Assembly: GCF_042242105.1 (NCBI RefSeq) | Contig: NC_092020.1 | Coordinates: 3,771,001-3,835,000 of the forward strand | Source: Pempheris klunzingeri | Lineage: Eukaryota > Chordata > Actinopteri > Acropomatiformes > Pempheridae | DNA: 64,000 nt | Direction: 5' to 3' | Made by a program: the position numbers and the translations under genes | Shown: one piece after another, positions 34,331 to 47,959 of the stretch | Position numbering within the stretch: the first letter of the stretch is position 1 | Layout of the letters: every line of letters begins with the position of its first letter | Notes under the pieces: generated by a model | The model's input: only the letters and a program-made list of their open reading frames with translations | The model's database searches: none | What the model was told of the DNA's origin: nothing

Positions 34331-37300
34331 TCAGAGAAAGAGATAGTAAAGCCAGTAGAGGATATTTACAAAGAGGAATGCCGTGGGGAAAGCGGTGCGA
34401 GCGTGGCGATCGATGTTGTGTGGGTTTTCCACAATGAAGAAGGACGCAGCCCTACGGGATGCATCTATCACCGAGGACAGGCCGCAGCCCTGTCCGGGCA
34501 TCCTCTCTTTTGGTTCAGCATTGTTCTTAATGTCGCTGGTCGCTGACTGCTCAGCGGGCTCCTCTGCGGTGGGGCCCATCTCCACAGACCGTTTCGGCTG
34601 GGTGGAGCTGACGATGGGGATGGAGCCGTTTCCGTTGGATTCACTGAGATCCCTCAGGAGATCCTGACCGACGGACAGATTTCAGTGTTTACATTATCCA
34701 ACACGTCACCTCATATTTAAATGTGAATGTTTTCCTCACCCTTTGTAATTCCTCTAAGGTCTGGTGCTGCATGGTGTAGAAGTGGGCGCAGGCGTACTCC
34801 AGCAGTGCACCGAAGATGAAGGTGAAGCAGATTCCCAGGTAAACATCTATGGCCTTGATGAAGCAGTTGGCATTGGGCAGGGAGGTGCGGGCGCCCATCA
34901 TCAGAGTGGTCATTGTCAGGACTGTTGTCACGCCTGGTGAAGATATCACAGTGAGGTTGTTTTCAGCATGTCAGATAGTGGTTGAATCTTTAATCCACAT
35001 TTTGGTAATCAACCGATTCTAATGTGGAAAATGGTGTTTTGTTTCGAGCCCCTTGTCATCTGGTTGTTCTTTGCTTTTTGATCGCATTGGGTGCTGGTTT
35101 CAGTGAACCATGTGAGGGTGAAAATGTGTGCTGAAGTGATGAGGATGTACTGATGTTTGTATTTTTAACAAAATGCAGGAGAGTTATAATGAACTTGGTC
35201 CACTCTCGGTGATAATTAGTAGTTATTTAGTGAGGGACTTCCTGTTGCACTTCAAACACAGCATAAACACAAAATGTGTTTTACATGAACTTTAACCACT
35301 ATAAAATTTCAATTACACAGTGTTTTTTCTTTGGACTAATTATTTGGAGTGTTTAGGGTATGGTTATGGTTGAGTCAGCAAGTAGGACCTTAATGAGAAT
35401 TTATTTTTTTAAGTTTTGTGCCACAAAATACATGATCATGTTTAAATAAATAGCATTCAAATACATTTTCTCTGCTTTGGGCAGATCTGTGTGACCATAC
35501 ATAGTGTGTGAGATAGTATGTTATAGTGTATAATGTCATAAATAAGCCCAAACAGTGAGCCGTTGCATAATGAGGAATTTCTTTACTTGTACAATGCTCA
35601 TGGTGAAATGCAGTAAGAGATCTGGCACTGACCTATGCAGGTCCTAGCTGGGACGGAGGACTGGCTGATCCAGAAAGAGACCCAGGAGAGAACCACCAGC
35701 AGAATGGAGGGAACGTACGTCTCCAAGATGAAGAAGAACACGTTTCTGCGCAGCGCAAAATGCAGCACCAGCTTGGGGTACTGTCCTGTGAGGCACAGAT
35801 TGCTTATATAATGCTTCCTTTATAGAACTCCACGTGCAAAGGGAATGCTGGGAGTTGAAGTGTCCTACCTGTCTCATACACCGCTTCTGACACTGATGTG
35901 TAGTAGCTCTCTATGCTGTACTGAGCCAGCCGCAGTGTGTTCAGACCCTTCACTGAGTCATTCCCTCTGGTCCAGTAGAACACCACATCCTGCAGGTTGT
36001 AGCCCCCTGGTCACACAAACACAAACACAGATACACACAGGCTTGACCATTTAGGTTTGATGAATCTGACCGGCCAAGGATAACACAGTCTCCACAGGTC
36101 AATACTCACTACACCGGTGAGGAAAATGATGATGGTGAAATGACGGTGATTTATGTCCATCTACACACACTGGATGGAGGGTTGATGAGGATGTCGGGGC
36201 TCACAGGTACTCACAGCTCTCCAGCTGCAGGGTGCACACCTGTCTGTCCATGGGGTACTTGGTCAGGTCCATGTTACAGGCAATCGTAGCTGTGATGCTG
36301 TAGTGTATTCATAATGAGATCATTAGAAACCTTCAGAGGCAGCGCTGCTCCTTTGATGTGGGACAGGCTAATTCATAATTAATGAGTACAAAGAACGCTC
36401 CCACCTGAGAATCAATCAAAAGAACAAAGACTCGTAGCTGATGCATTCATTATGTCTGAGAGTCTGACTTCTTGGAATTTAATGTCAGTCTCCGGGCAGA
36501 CCAGAAACATTACTTAGAATAATAATGAAATATCACTAATAACACTATCAAATAATATCTGTATATAGCTCAATTGAAATATAATAAATAAATAAAAAAT
36601 ACAAGGAGCATGGCATACTGTACAATCTAACTCATCCTACAGTGTTCAATCAGCTCCATGAATGGCCCTGCACAATATTGCCCTTTCTGTCACAATAAAG
36701 TTGCGCATCAATGTGACAAGACACTTAAGACGTCAGGACAAAGTGTTGTTGTGGCCACGGGGGACTCTGCCAATCTTCACTGACACAAAGTGAACTATTT
36801 GAAGGACACAGAAATTTAGTGGCATTCCCCTAAGATATATGACTTGTTCTTTCCTTATTTAGCAGAACCCAAGGCCAATTCACGCTTGATTGCCACGACA
36901 ATCATGAAAACAACATGAAATTAAAACTGGAGTGCCTTTTTTTCCCTTCCTTTTCCTTCTGAGTGGCCCCCTGTTTCGTTGTCACTTCTTCCAAGCCCAC
37001 ACAAGCTCTGCAGAATCTATAAATCTAATTCTGTGACACATGGAGGAGTCAAACTGATACCCTACCGAAGGGCGTAGAGAACAGTTCCGTTGCTGAAGAT
37101 GCGTATGAGGCGGTTCTCCACTGTGACGTCATGCAGGAAGGAGCGCTTGGAGTCTGGGATGAAGGTGTCTGGGATCCAGAGCAGTGACACCAGGCGCCCG
37201 TCCACGCTGACGCTCTCATTCCCCGGGAACACCAGCCTGGAATCACGCCACCGCTGACGGAGGAAGATGGTGGCGGTGTAGTCCTGAAAAGTTGATGTAA

Positions 37301-37920
37301 AGGAGACACAGCTCTTATCACGCGCTCAGGCTGAAAGCAGGAAGAAGAGCAGGAAGAGCAGGAAGGTATACCATATTGATTTCAGAGATGGCATCAATGC
37401 TGGCGATATCAAGGCTCATTCCAATTTCCACTGGACCCTCTATTAGGGAGGAGATATGGACATGAGTCAGTTTTCAATTAAGGGGAGAGGGGTGGGGGGG
37501 GGGTTGATACACAAGCACACAAATGACTTCTGTAGAGAAGCCTCTTCTGCTCCAAATGACATTTTGGCTCCAACAATCACTCATCCAGTTCATTCCTACC
37601 ATTGAAATTAGGTCTGAGGTAGCGGTTGTATCCTTTCATCAGCTTCTGAATCGTTGGCTGAAGCTGAGAGCCGTTCCATTCTCCCCAGTGGTGGTTGGGA
37701 TACACACAGCCACTGGTGACCATAAAGAGAGACGGGGAAAGAAGTGAGACAGGAGGTGGGGAAATGGGCCATAGAAGTCAGTGCAGAGCATAAGCTGAGG
37801 ACTCGGTATCAGTATGTGTCCTGAACCCTGTGCATGTGTGTGTTTTGGACCTTGGGGCAGCTCTCACCCCTGTGTGAAGATCAGGCCGAGGGTCAGTAGC
37901 GTGTGCAGCCAGACAGACAT
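34331..37920 (-). CDS. gabrp: GABA-A receptor subunit pi, complete
   Basis: Nine exons, in transcript order: 37868-37920, 37600-37712, 37372-37439, 37066-37283, 36215-36297, 35869-36006, 35633-35785, 34740-34933, 34331-34663. They sum to 1353 nt (450 aa) with consistent phases. Features: signal peptide ([18 protein letters not shown]), extracellular ligand-binding domain, Cys-loop with 13 residues between Cys158 and Cys172, M1 about 241-263, PAR motif (270-272) before M2 with Leu281 at the 9' gate, M3 about 300-325, a fairly short M3-M4 loop, and M4 at the extreme C-terminus. The PAR motif marks an anion-selective pore. [20 protein letters not shown] and [18 protein letters not shown] match the pi subunit as I remember it, better than beta or rho. 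Pi joins GABA-gated chloride channels mostly outside the nervous system. Human GABRP lies close to LCP2 and FOXI1, as here. Confidence 0.92.
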
Positions 37921-38809
37921 GGTGGATCAGCAGGCAGAGGTCAGCGGCTGTGCTCAGGGAGAGGTGACACACTAAAAAAAAAGAATACACAGACCACCAT
38001 CTGCAAATCATTCCTCTGCACAGTCACATCTTATGGGGTGACCCCGTTTCCGCCATGGGGTGGCAGCACCTAACCTAACGAGCCTGATCCCAAACCTAAG
38101 GGGAAAAGCCATTCTCACCCTCTGATGTTACAACACTGTGCCTTTCTCTTTGCCCTCAAACTTGCAAAATGCTGCGGAAATGTGTATTGATCCCCGCCTC
38201 CCTCTTCCATGAATACATTAGCAGCTGCTCCATTTGCCTCTCACACTCCTAAGAGCGCAGAAAGAGATAAAAACAGCGTCAGATAAAGCTGCGTGAGTGC
38301 GCCTACATGTTCTTTGTGTTTTTCTTGCACCTACACTCTGTCACCTGCTGATTTATGTGGCCACTACCTCATGGTTTATTCAAAAAGTCCTCTGACTTAA
38401 ACGCTCTCTAACTCATCAAGGATTCCCCTGCTTCTCCAGTTGTTAATCACCCTCACTTTCCTCCCTTCTCCTCACGCAGATAAATCTCACTGTCAGTAAT
38501 AGACTGCTTCTCTGTCACTTTCATCTAAATAATCTGAACCCGTCGTGCATGCTCTTGTGTTTCCGGCTATTCTCAAAGCCACGTTTGCAGACGTTACATT
38601 GACAAGTGGACAGAACCTTCCATTAAATATTCAGTGTATTGTTTACACTGGACTGCTATTAGAAATGATGACCCCAGTGAAAGTTAAACACTGTTTTTAC
38701 TCACTACATGTGTCAGTTGGTGATAATTCAGCTGGCAGCATATTTCCCCCATTTGCATTTATTTTCTTGTTAAGCGCTTTGAAGCTTAGGCTAAAGTCTC
38801 ATTTGATTA
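37921..38809. other. gabrp upstream region, no gene seen
   Basis: This is the probable promoter side of gabrp. I see no clear TATA box or initiator that would fix the start site, and no coding exon. The sequence becomes increasingly pyrimidine-rich on the plus strand towards its right end. Confidence 0.4.
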
Positions 38810-39905
38810 TTTGTGCTCCCTTCATGCTCTCATGCCTCTTTTAGTCCACACTTCAGCCATCACCTCCTTCCCTTCAGCCAGACTACAGAATGTCTACTGA
38901 TCCACATCCTTTGTTTTCATTTCTTCATCTTTACTCTGATTTTTTTTTTTTTTTCAGAAATATTTAGCTTTACGTTTCATCTTTTTATACTTTAAAAAAA
39001 ATGTCTGTACCTTTTAATTTTTCTGCATACACACAGTTTGGTCTCATCACTTCTCTCAGTTTTTCCTACCTGTTTCAGTCTTCTGGTTTTCTTTTTCCAC
39101 CTCAGGTCACTCCTCTTCTCCTTCCACTCCTTCCTTTGTTTCCTCCCCCACTCTTGCGCCTCTCCCAGATGTTGGGTGAGGGGCTGAGACTGGTCTCCTT
39201 CCTCAGTTATTTTTTATATCCCAGTGTGTCTTCCATCCACCAATAAACCACCTCTATTATTTGCTCCTGGTGTGTGTGGGATACTGTTGGTTGTTTTACT
39301 GTTTGTGCATCTCCCTCTGTCTCTCTGCACAGCTGTATTCATCTCCCCACAGAGCCTCTGTGCACCCCCCCCCCTCCCTTTCTCTCTCTCTCCCTCTCTC
39401 TCTCTCTCCCTCTCTGTTTATGCCACTCACCCTCTGATTTACGCAGCATCTCTCCCCTCTTTTCTCACTGCCCCCCACCTCCGTGCGCATACAAGTACAC
39501 CAACATACTGTACACACACAAATTAACATAATGTTTCATCCCCCCCTCCCTCACCCCCTCCATTCTTTTCCTCCCACACATTCTCATTCTTTGGGCCCTT
39601 AATCTCTTTCTACCACCCTTTCCTTGAATTTACACTGACACCGCACCTCCTTCTGGGCTTCGAGGCTCTCCCCTGTCTCATTCCCTCATGCCTTCCCCCC
39701 TTTTCACCCTGAACTCCGTTCCCTTGCATCAATGTCATCATCTGAATTCATTTCCCCTCAACTCTATCGCCCATCTCCATCCTCACTTCTGTAAAACACC
39801 CATATGAGATTAAAGCACCATTTTTAATATCTTTTCTCTATTTGTCTAATAAAACCTCACAGGAAGTGGTATTCTCTCTCCCCCCCCCCCCCCCCCCCCC
39901 CCCCT
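38810..39905 (+). repeat. Pyrimidine-rich block ending in a 25-C run
   Basis: For about 1.1 kb the plus strand is strongly C+T-biased, with repeated TCTCTC, CCTCC and CCCTTTC runs; examples are 39361-39417 and 39541-39580. It ends in a pure run of 25 C at 39880-39904. Apparent open frames through it are low-complexity and are not genes. Poly-C of this length is prone to slippage and assembly error. Confidence 0.85.
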
Positions 39906-42900
39906 GGAGTTTATAGAAGATTCTTTTCTCCTAACCCGAGCTAAAGCATCTGCTGCTGCCCACATTCTAGTAAGTGAAAACATGTTGAAGCTATTATGTT
40001 GCTGCCGGTGAGCACTGGAAATAATCACCACGAGCAGAGCGCTGGTATTGGTGATATCGATCATGATGTTGATGGTGACCAAAGACCAGAGCGCTTTGTG
40101 AAAACAGTCAATGCTTCAGCTCCACCTCTGGTATTGTGTGTAACTTTTATTAGCTCTTCGTTCTTTTGCGGCTCTGTCGCAGAGCTCTAATTAGAAAACC
40201 TGACCCCTGAGATCCCACCGGTAGGAGTTCCAGTATGTGTGAGAGAGCCTTGAGGGTATACAGCCTAATAACGCCTTATGAGATTTCAGTGCAGGCGCTA
40301 GACCTGCTGCAGCCTATTGTTTTCCCATCCCGCATTCCCCTGTACTGACTACGGATGTTCTCTAACAAGCTCACATGTAGGTAGCCCAGGTTATTTGGTG
40401 CATCAACAACTGGCAGTGCTCATAAAGCTCTCCTAGTCTTAATACCATGCTCCGATGTCTGAATTCTTGAACAGTCTTTTTACACTAAACGATAACGGTG
40501 AGGAGTGCTGTGAAATGAACATTGGATATTCTGATTTGCATACAGATCGAGAATCATATGACCCAGAGTACACACACATACACGCACAGCCCCTGACAGT
40601 GAAAGAGACAAATGGAGACGTCTGTGAAGCACCTGAGGGGGAGGATGTAAATGTTTGATCTGTGAGTTAGGGGACTAATGAATAATTAGAGTCAGAGCGG
40701 TGGTACCTGAGTGGCAGGCAAGTCAGTGTTAGTCAGCATCCACATGGCTGACTCTGCCTACCTGCCTGCATCTTAATTTCTCTTTGTCTGTGATCTGCCT
40801 GTGATTGAATATCTTTTCCTTTTTGTTTCCCTTCACTTTAACCCCCACCAAATGCTTGTTTATCCATATCTGTCTCTGTTAATGAACTCACTTCTCATAT
40901 TTCCTTGCTTGTTGCTCTGTCTCTGCCTCTTCATGACCTACCTCACATCCTCTGACTAGTTGTCAGTTGCCAGTTTCATCTCCCTTTACGGCTGCTTTCC
41001 AACTTCAATCTAATGGAATGTAAAAATCACAGATGCTTCATATACTAGCAAGGTTATGGCTGCAGTTAAAAGTCCAAATGTCCAGGCTTCAGGACTGAGC
41101 CAAACGCTGATGAGGCCTGAGCCTGGCCAAGACACAATTGGCACCACTTTGTTCCTCAAAGCCGAACAAATGGCCTTCTGGTCCAGGATCCGGTTGCGCC
41201 AGCTGTTCAAACTGAGCAAAGTGTTTACTAAGTACAGATTTATGCATCATTAAATGAAAGCATATGACACCACAAAGTTCTTACATGGAGAGCAGTTGTT
41301 ATTAAATATTAGCACTTTAGTACGGAGTAAAAGAGGAACTCTCATAACTAGAACATAACATACTAGACCTCAATTTACAAAATACAATGCCAGCAATTTC
41401 TGCAAGACAAAAATATTTTCAGTCAGGTTTGTTAGCAGAATCTATTTAGATATTTCCAACCTTTCCTCACGTGCATGAAACCTAGTGCTAAATCTGAAAC
41501 AAGGAGTGTATGCATGGAGACATTTATCCATTTAAAGTTGATTGGCAAATTGTTTAACATTTTAGTAAATATGTCTGTTCACTCTCTGGTGAAGAGTTTC
41601 ATGAAGAGATTGATACCACCTGTCCATGGAATATTATTCTGCCTTCGAATGAAACTTGTGTTTAGGACATGGGGAGTATTGTGAGTGCACTTTGGTTCCT
41701 TTCCCATCAATCCCCTGTTGCATAACCGTCTTTCTTACAATCTCTTTGCGTCTCTGCCTTAAACTTCCGCCATATTTCCATTTTTTCTGTCTGTGTCTCT
41801 CTCTGGCTCCTTATCAGTATGAATATGAAGCATTCTGATGACACCGTGTTTCCGGTAATGTTTCAGGCACCACAAAATAGAAGCGTCACCGCAGACACAT
41901 TGGCCTGGTGATTTGCTGTCATGTGACAAATGGAAATGTCACAGGAGTGCCCATGAGAGGTTGGGAGATAAATCTCTCCTAAATGACTGTGACGGCTGCC
42001 ATGTCCAGGAGGAACACGTATGAATTAATGTGGCATAGACTCTGAGCCCTGCACACTGGCCTCCGCTCTGAGCCAGCTGTCATGTCTCCCCTATGTGAGC
42101 TGGATAAAGTGTTTGCTGTTGACTTTCTTCAAATGAAATAGGGATGAAATCAAAATTCAACATTCTTCTATTCTATTTATGTCTACTCACTCAAGCTCAT
42201 TCACTCCTATGCCTTCCTCAGTCTCTTTGTATGCTCTTGCCTTTTGCACTTGTTGATGTATCAACTGAACCTCACAGAGTTGGCTTAAGGAAAGAAGTTC
42301 CTGCCAGCCACAGAAATCTAAAAACTCCTGTCTCATAATGATCCCCTATCATCATTCCTCCTTTCATCTCTTTCAAAGTTTTGGTTAAATGTGTTTTTAT
42401 CCCTTTCTGGCACATAATCATAGCACAGGCCCGGAGCACCTGGTTCCCCAAGAAGAGTATATACACAAAAGCCTAATTATTTTGAAGATAATGCTCGTGG
42501 AGCATGGCACAGCAGGCTGTGTGGGACTGGGAGCAGAAACCAGCCTACAGGACTATTAACCACAACTGCATTTGGTGCATCAGTAAAATATCTTATTAAA
42601 AGTACAGACCATCAGAGGATTAGAAACCAAGGGAGCCTCTGAAACTAGATAAACTCAAAGCTAATAGATAAACATTCAGGGAAAGCAAACCTCAGTTTTG
42701 CTCTTTCCTGTTTAGCAGACTTTCTCATTTTTCTTTTCTCTTGAGACTATATGCAATATAAAAACAGCGACTGGTTTTTGGATTAAGAATTAAATAACAG
42801 TTGTGTACGATTTTTTTTTTGGTAGGTATAACTTATTTATAGAAAAGATGTTACCATACAAAACTTACAAAATCTCAATGGTAGTTGCACATAGCAGCCG

Positions 42901-42994
42901 AAGCAGCGACTCAAGCAGTTTATTCCTCTGAAAATCAAACTTCGTCATAAGAATGGAGAAGATTTAACAATGAATATTTAGTTTGAGTTGTATT
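39906..42994. other. Intergenic, no gene seen
   Basis: No exon, RNA gene or recognisable transposon. Open frames are all short. Stretches near 40440-40660 and 41840-42120 are balanced in composition and could include non-coding regulatory sequence, but nothing in the sequence itself proves this. Confidence 0.4.
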
Positions 42995-43042
42995 TTGACC
43001 CCTGACGGATAAGTGGTATAGATAATGGATGGATGGATGGAG
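42995..43042 (+). mobile_element. LINE 3' tail with (ATGG)n terminus
   Basis: The text TGACGGATAAGTGGTATAGA followed by TAATGG and tandem ATGG units is a typical 3' terminus of fish non-LTR retrotransposons. Only the tail was recognised. Confidence 0.5.
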
Positions 43043-44149
43043 TTGTATTTTGAATATTAAAATCCTCTTTTTGGCCCAAAAATAACAAATAACAGACTTG
43101 AGGAAAATTCTGAATTGATTAATAAAAGGTCACCTCTAGCGCTTTGTGTACACAACGTACTGTATGTTCGCTGAGGAGTGACCTCGTCTCTAAAACAGAG
43201 AGGAAGTTGTAAAGATGATTTTTTTAAAAATGCCCTTTTTTAACATCATATTTTCAGTGGCCAGAGCCACGCCACAATCATTTTGGATTTATTAGAGCAG
43301 CTGCTTTGTCGTTTTCCCATGAGGACTTTGGGATTTTGGAAGGCAGCCCAGGGGGAGTGAAAAATAGAATAATCCAGTGAAGAGTAAGCTGCTTACTCCC
43401 TCGATGTTAACATCTTGTTTTCCTTCTTTAGCCGGCTCCCACTTGAAATGGCTGGGAGGTTATTTAAGCTTCAAACCCCCAAATTGGACAACGTCATGGC
43501 TGGAGTGCTTTCTGACACAGCAGCTATATATATATATATTTTTTTTTTTTTCGTTTTTTGGCTCTGTAGACACTGATGTGAGATAATTACCTTCAGAAAA
43601 CTGACATCATGACTCACTATAAAGTCATCAAGCATCCACCTGAGTAAGAAAGACATTGACTCTTTGATCTGAAATATAGTTGGTAGGGCAGAGGAAAATT
43701 TGCATGATTTTAACAGACAGTTAATCTTCTCCAGACAATAACACTCAATAATCACCCATCTGCTTACAATCCCATCTTCATCAAACTAACATTGATCCCT
43801 TTATCCTCAGGGATAAACTCGCGCATTCTCTGATAGGCAAATTTTGTGTTGATACAATAATACTATGGATTTACTTTAATTCACATCTGCATGATCGGAG
43901 AAGGAAAAACAGTATGAGCCACACTCTCAACCTCAACAAATAAATCATGATATGATTAGAAATAAACAATTATACAATACAATATATAATAAATGTCTTA
44001 TTGATACATGTGGAAATTCACAAGCTACCTTGCAGTATATAATGCAGCATTGTTGCAGTATATAAAGTAATGAAGAGAAAAAAAATATATAAAATAATTT
44101 AGTATTAGGATCATAATCCAGTTATATAATATATGATTCTGAAATGGGG

Positions 44150-44241
44150 TATTCTGCAAATAGAGTACTTCTACTTTTCAGACTTTATGTATATTTTATG
44201 TTTCCATTTTCTGTGATCTGTGTACTTCTTCCACCACTGAT
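44150..44241 (-). repeat. Terminal fragment of the GGTGGAAGAAGTAC teleost repeat
   Basis: The right end, reverse complemented, begins CAGTGGTGGAAGAAGTACAC, the canonical end of the family also seen at 31519-31922. The internal part (GTACTTCTACTTTTCAGACT) fits the same family. The rest of the element is missing or too diverged to follow. Confidence 0.55.
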
Positions 44242-44867
44242 GGACAGGGTGTATCAAGGAAGGAAGATAAGTCTTCATATCATATCAGAAATCCAATACT
44301 GACCTTCCTCTAGAATTGCTGTGGGGATTAAACATTACCCTAAGCCATCACACTAGCCAGCCACTTGGGAATCTGAGGCACTTTGGCGCCTATTAGAGCT
44401 CGCAATAATTTCGCAATTCGCATTCAATCAATCAGTCTGCATCTGTCATGGGATGGTTCCACGAGCGAATGGAGGAGAACATGGCGAAAAATGTCGATGC
44501 AGGGTTTTAACGTTTGTAGGGAAATGCTTTTAAATGCACCTGTTAACATCAAACCACAGCGGGACTAGTTAACTGCAGGTGGATGTAGCGTATTAGGGTA
44601 AGAGCTGAAATAGCGTTAAGATAAGCTCCCAGGAAAGGGGCATCAAGGTAGGAGGGCTTCCTGGAGAGAGACTGGTGTTCCAGGAAAAATATTCCTATCC
44701 TTATTAGCCATGCTGGGGTATCATGGCCATTACCAACACCTCAGTTTGCTCTCATCCTCTCTATCCTTTCTACTCCGCTTTGTTGAGGCCTGATCACATG
44801 TGTTTTTCTCTTCCATATTTATCCGACATTGCATCTAATGAGACAACTCTTTTCAAAGGTTAAAGGA

Positions 44868-45010
44868 ATAGTCTGATAATTGATATCTTGTTATTTTTAG
44901 ATCTTTGGGCGAGATGTTTCTTTCCTCTTTTCCAGTCCAGTCTTTCCATCACCACACTAAACCACTGCTAGTGGCAGCTTCATATTTACCATACATTTCC
45001 CTGAAATGTC
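44868..45010 (+). repeat. Teleost interspersed repeat fragment (AAAGGAATAGTCTGATAA type)
   Basis: The start, GGAATAGTCTGATAATTGAT, and the later block GGCAGCTTCATATTTACCAT fit the left part of the dispersed family at 1712-1800, with heavy divergence between them. Confidence 0.4.
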
Positions 45011-47959
45011 TAACGAAAACAGCATGGCAGTTGCACTTCAGCTCCATGTTTGCTGTGAACCTCATTTAAACCGCCCCTTTTTTCACTCAGGCTCTCCTCT
45101 TGTCAGTCTTTTCACCTCTCTATCCATTTTGCCGATCAAGTGAGATGTTTTGACCCCGACTCTGAGTGCTCCGGTCAGTTTTTATCGAGTAACTGAAGTG
45201 TGAATCCATCAACCAGGCCGGTGGATCCCACGGGATCCCAGGCTGGTTCAGATCATCTAATCAGCCATAACCTTGGCAACAGCCACAGAAAAGGACAGGT
45301 CAAGGGTGTAAGTACATGAAAACAGTCCCAGTTTGTGCTATAAAGAGCTGCTGCGGCGATGGTGTTTACCGTAGCTATGCCTTGTATTTCCTTGTTGATC
45401 AACCAGATTAATTCCATTATGACTAATTTTCTCTCCATCCCTTCCCTTTTCATCAGACCTGCATCTCTGTACACTGCATTAACATTCACACAGACCTCTC
45501 TCATATGTAATTTCTTAGTTGCATTCTGTTTATCCTGGCACTTCTTACCTTGATCAAATAAGCCTACTGACCCATGGTCTCTCCACCCAGAATTACCCCC
45601 TCTCCCCGGAGCAAGTGCTGTCCCTTTCGCCTTTCTACTTGAAATTCAGATGAGTGGAATGTCAGGAGTGGTTATCGTCCAGACCTGTGTGGCATCTCAT
45701 TTAATTCCACGGGAGGGAGGAGAGGTGAAACGGGAGTACGTTCCCCTGTCACCTTCATCCTGACAGCTCTGATGGGCTCTGAGGTAACTGACAAGAAGGG
45801 AACAATACCGACCAGTGTATTCTGTGTCTTTGTGTAGTGTATCTGTGGAGAGTCTGTTGTGATTTTAGATCTTTTCTTGAATTTAAGCTGATCTGTTTCT
45901 AAACTAACTAACTATTAGGCTTTATGAATTGTAAACAGTTTGTTGTTCAGAATCAGAAGATCATTTCATTGCAAGGACAAAGGTTGTCACTAAACTGAAT
46001 TTCTTGGTTATGAGTCAGTTCTGGCAGCTTTGACCTTTTTTAATTTATTTACTAGGAGCGATACCAGTCCATACCATAGTACTCTGTGTGTGTGTGTGTG
46101 TGTGTGTATGTGTGTGTGTGAGAGGGCGACACTGTCTAAATAGATCTATTGTACTGATGTGACCTGTCAGAGGAAGGGATTAGGGATTTTCTCTGCAGAA
46201 ATTGCAGGACCAAACTCATCTGCATGGTCCAGTAGACACTTCTCCACCCACACACACACGCACACACTTACACACATGCACACATGCACACATGCATGCA
46301 TGCACACACATACTGGTCCTTGTTTTGCCACAGGGACAAAGACACACCAATTAGTATGCACCAGTTGATTTACCCAGGAATTGGAGGAAAGCCCAAGGGG
46401 AAGATGAAGGTTCAGAAGGCCCAGGCTGTGTGCCTGGCCTGGGCAAACATTAGAGTTGCACTGCAGTGAGAATAATTAGGCACATAGTTGTTTCTTGGAT
46501 GTGTGATGACTTCTGTGGAAATTTCAGCTAAACAGCCAATTACTGGGTAATGACCATTCAAATTCTCATTGTCGCCTTAATGGCACTTTTGTGGCCATAA
46601 TCCTTCTTCTATGGTGATGAATGGATGCAGACGTACAAACGTGAACAAATGAATTCACTCTTGCTGGTTCTCTTGCATCAGTGCGCTGAATAAGTAGATT
46701 CCGTGTCATACGGGTGATGCCCTTCCCCGCGGTGTGAACAAAATTCTAGCTTCTCAGGAATGAACCTAGACAGCCTTATTTTCTCAGTGACAGCTTTATA
46801 CATAAATGACTTGATTGGGCTTTCAAAGATCTATGTAGTTATTCAGCAAACACAACTCTGCTTTAGATTTTCAATTTATTCCCACAAGATTTTTCCATTA
46901 GGAAAAAAAATCTATTTGCAAATGAGAAGCCTGAATTCCACACTGTTATATTTTAGTAATTTCATTAGGGGCCTTTTTCCTATCTGTATTCAAGGGTATG
47001 GTTTTTCAATTTAAGTGCAGATTTTCTCTAAAATAGCCCCTGCTTGTGCCTGAATTCTGCAAAAACTGTGTACTTGCACCCAGATATATTGTTGCTTGCA
47101 CAGATTTCGTGCACACCAGCTTCAGCCCTTCTCCTTTCACTCACTCCCTGTTAAACTCCCATAACTGGAACTAACATGCATCTTCACTAGTGGACAGCTC
47201 TAAGTATGTTGGGTTACACCCTGGCAATGCTTCTCAACTCACCGCTTCTGATTGGATCTCCCTTCCTGCTCTGTGTGCAAATTAACACATACATGATTTG
47301 CACAAACATTTATAAAAGAAAAAAAATCTGTTTACTGTCTCCTCTATTCAAAAAGCAGCTCCCTTTTAAAAGTATGTGTGTCCGTCTCTGGTGCGACAAG
47401 CATCATGTTTCTCTTAACATTTTTAGCTTATCGCTAATATCACCATCTAAATCATATCCATAATTTCAACTGCCTATAGAGTGCAGAGCAGAGTTTTGGC
47501 AAGCAGGCATATGGAGAGCAGAGATGCGTGGTGCCAGATAAATGGAAGTGTCTAAAAATTCACCTGTCACTCGTGCTGATTAATGGGGCTCATCGGTCGG
47601 ACATGCTGCTCCACAAGAAACAGCACACAGAAGGCAGATTATTCTACTTTTTTTTTTTTTAGAGAACATCTTTTAGTTCTGATAGTATTCTAAATTTTGC
47701 CTTAATATCAATGTCCTCTCCGCTTGGGCAGAGGACACCAGTCGACAAGGCGGCCATACTTGTGGCCCGGGACACCTTCGCACACACACACTGCTAAACA
47801 AATGTGGTCATATGCTGCCAAGACAACCTCCGAATGTGGTCTGACGAATCAGATCTCAATCCTCAGTGCATCTCGGGTGCATTCACATCTGTAGTTCGAG
47901 CCGTCCACTTGTGATCGGATCACAGAAGACACATGGTAATGCCAGGTCTGAACCGGGCC
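45011..47959. other. Intergenic, no gene seen; short microsatellites
   Basis: A (TG)n run lies at about 46085-46120 and (CA)n with ACATGC units at about 46250-46310. A fragment near 45949-46016 looks like the end of a LINE or SINE, but I cannot place it. No exon was recognised. Confidence 0.4.

Noticed and set aside
34022..34546. Plus-strand open frame of 174 codons
   Set aside because: It is antisense to the last gabrp exon (34331-34663), has no family similarity, and the minus-strand reading encodes the M3-M4 loop and M4 of gabrp.
39224..39531. Overlapping open frames upstream of gabrp
   Set aside because: They are low-complexity Ser/Leu/Pro translations of the pyrimidine-rich block.
46250..46320. 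ATGC/CACA-rich run considered as a regulatory element
   Set aside because: It is a simple imperfect (CA)n and (ATGC)n microsatellite.
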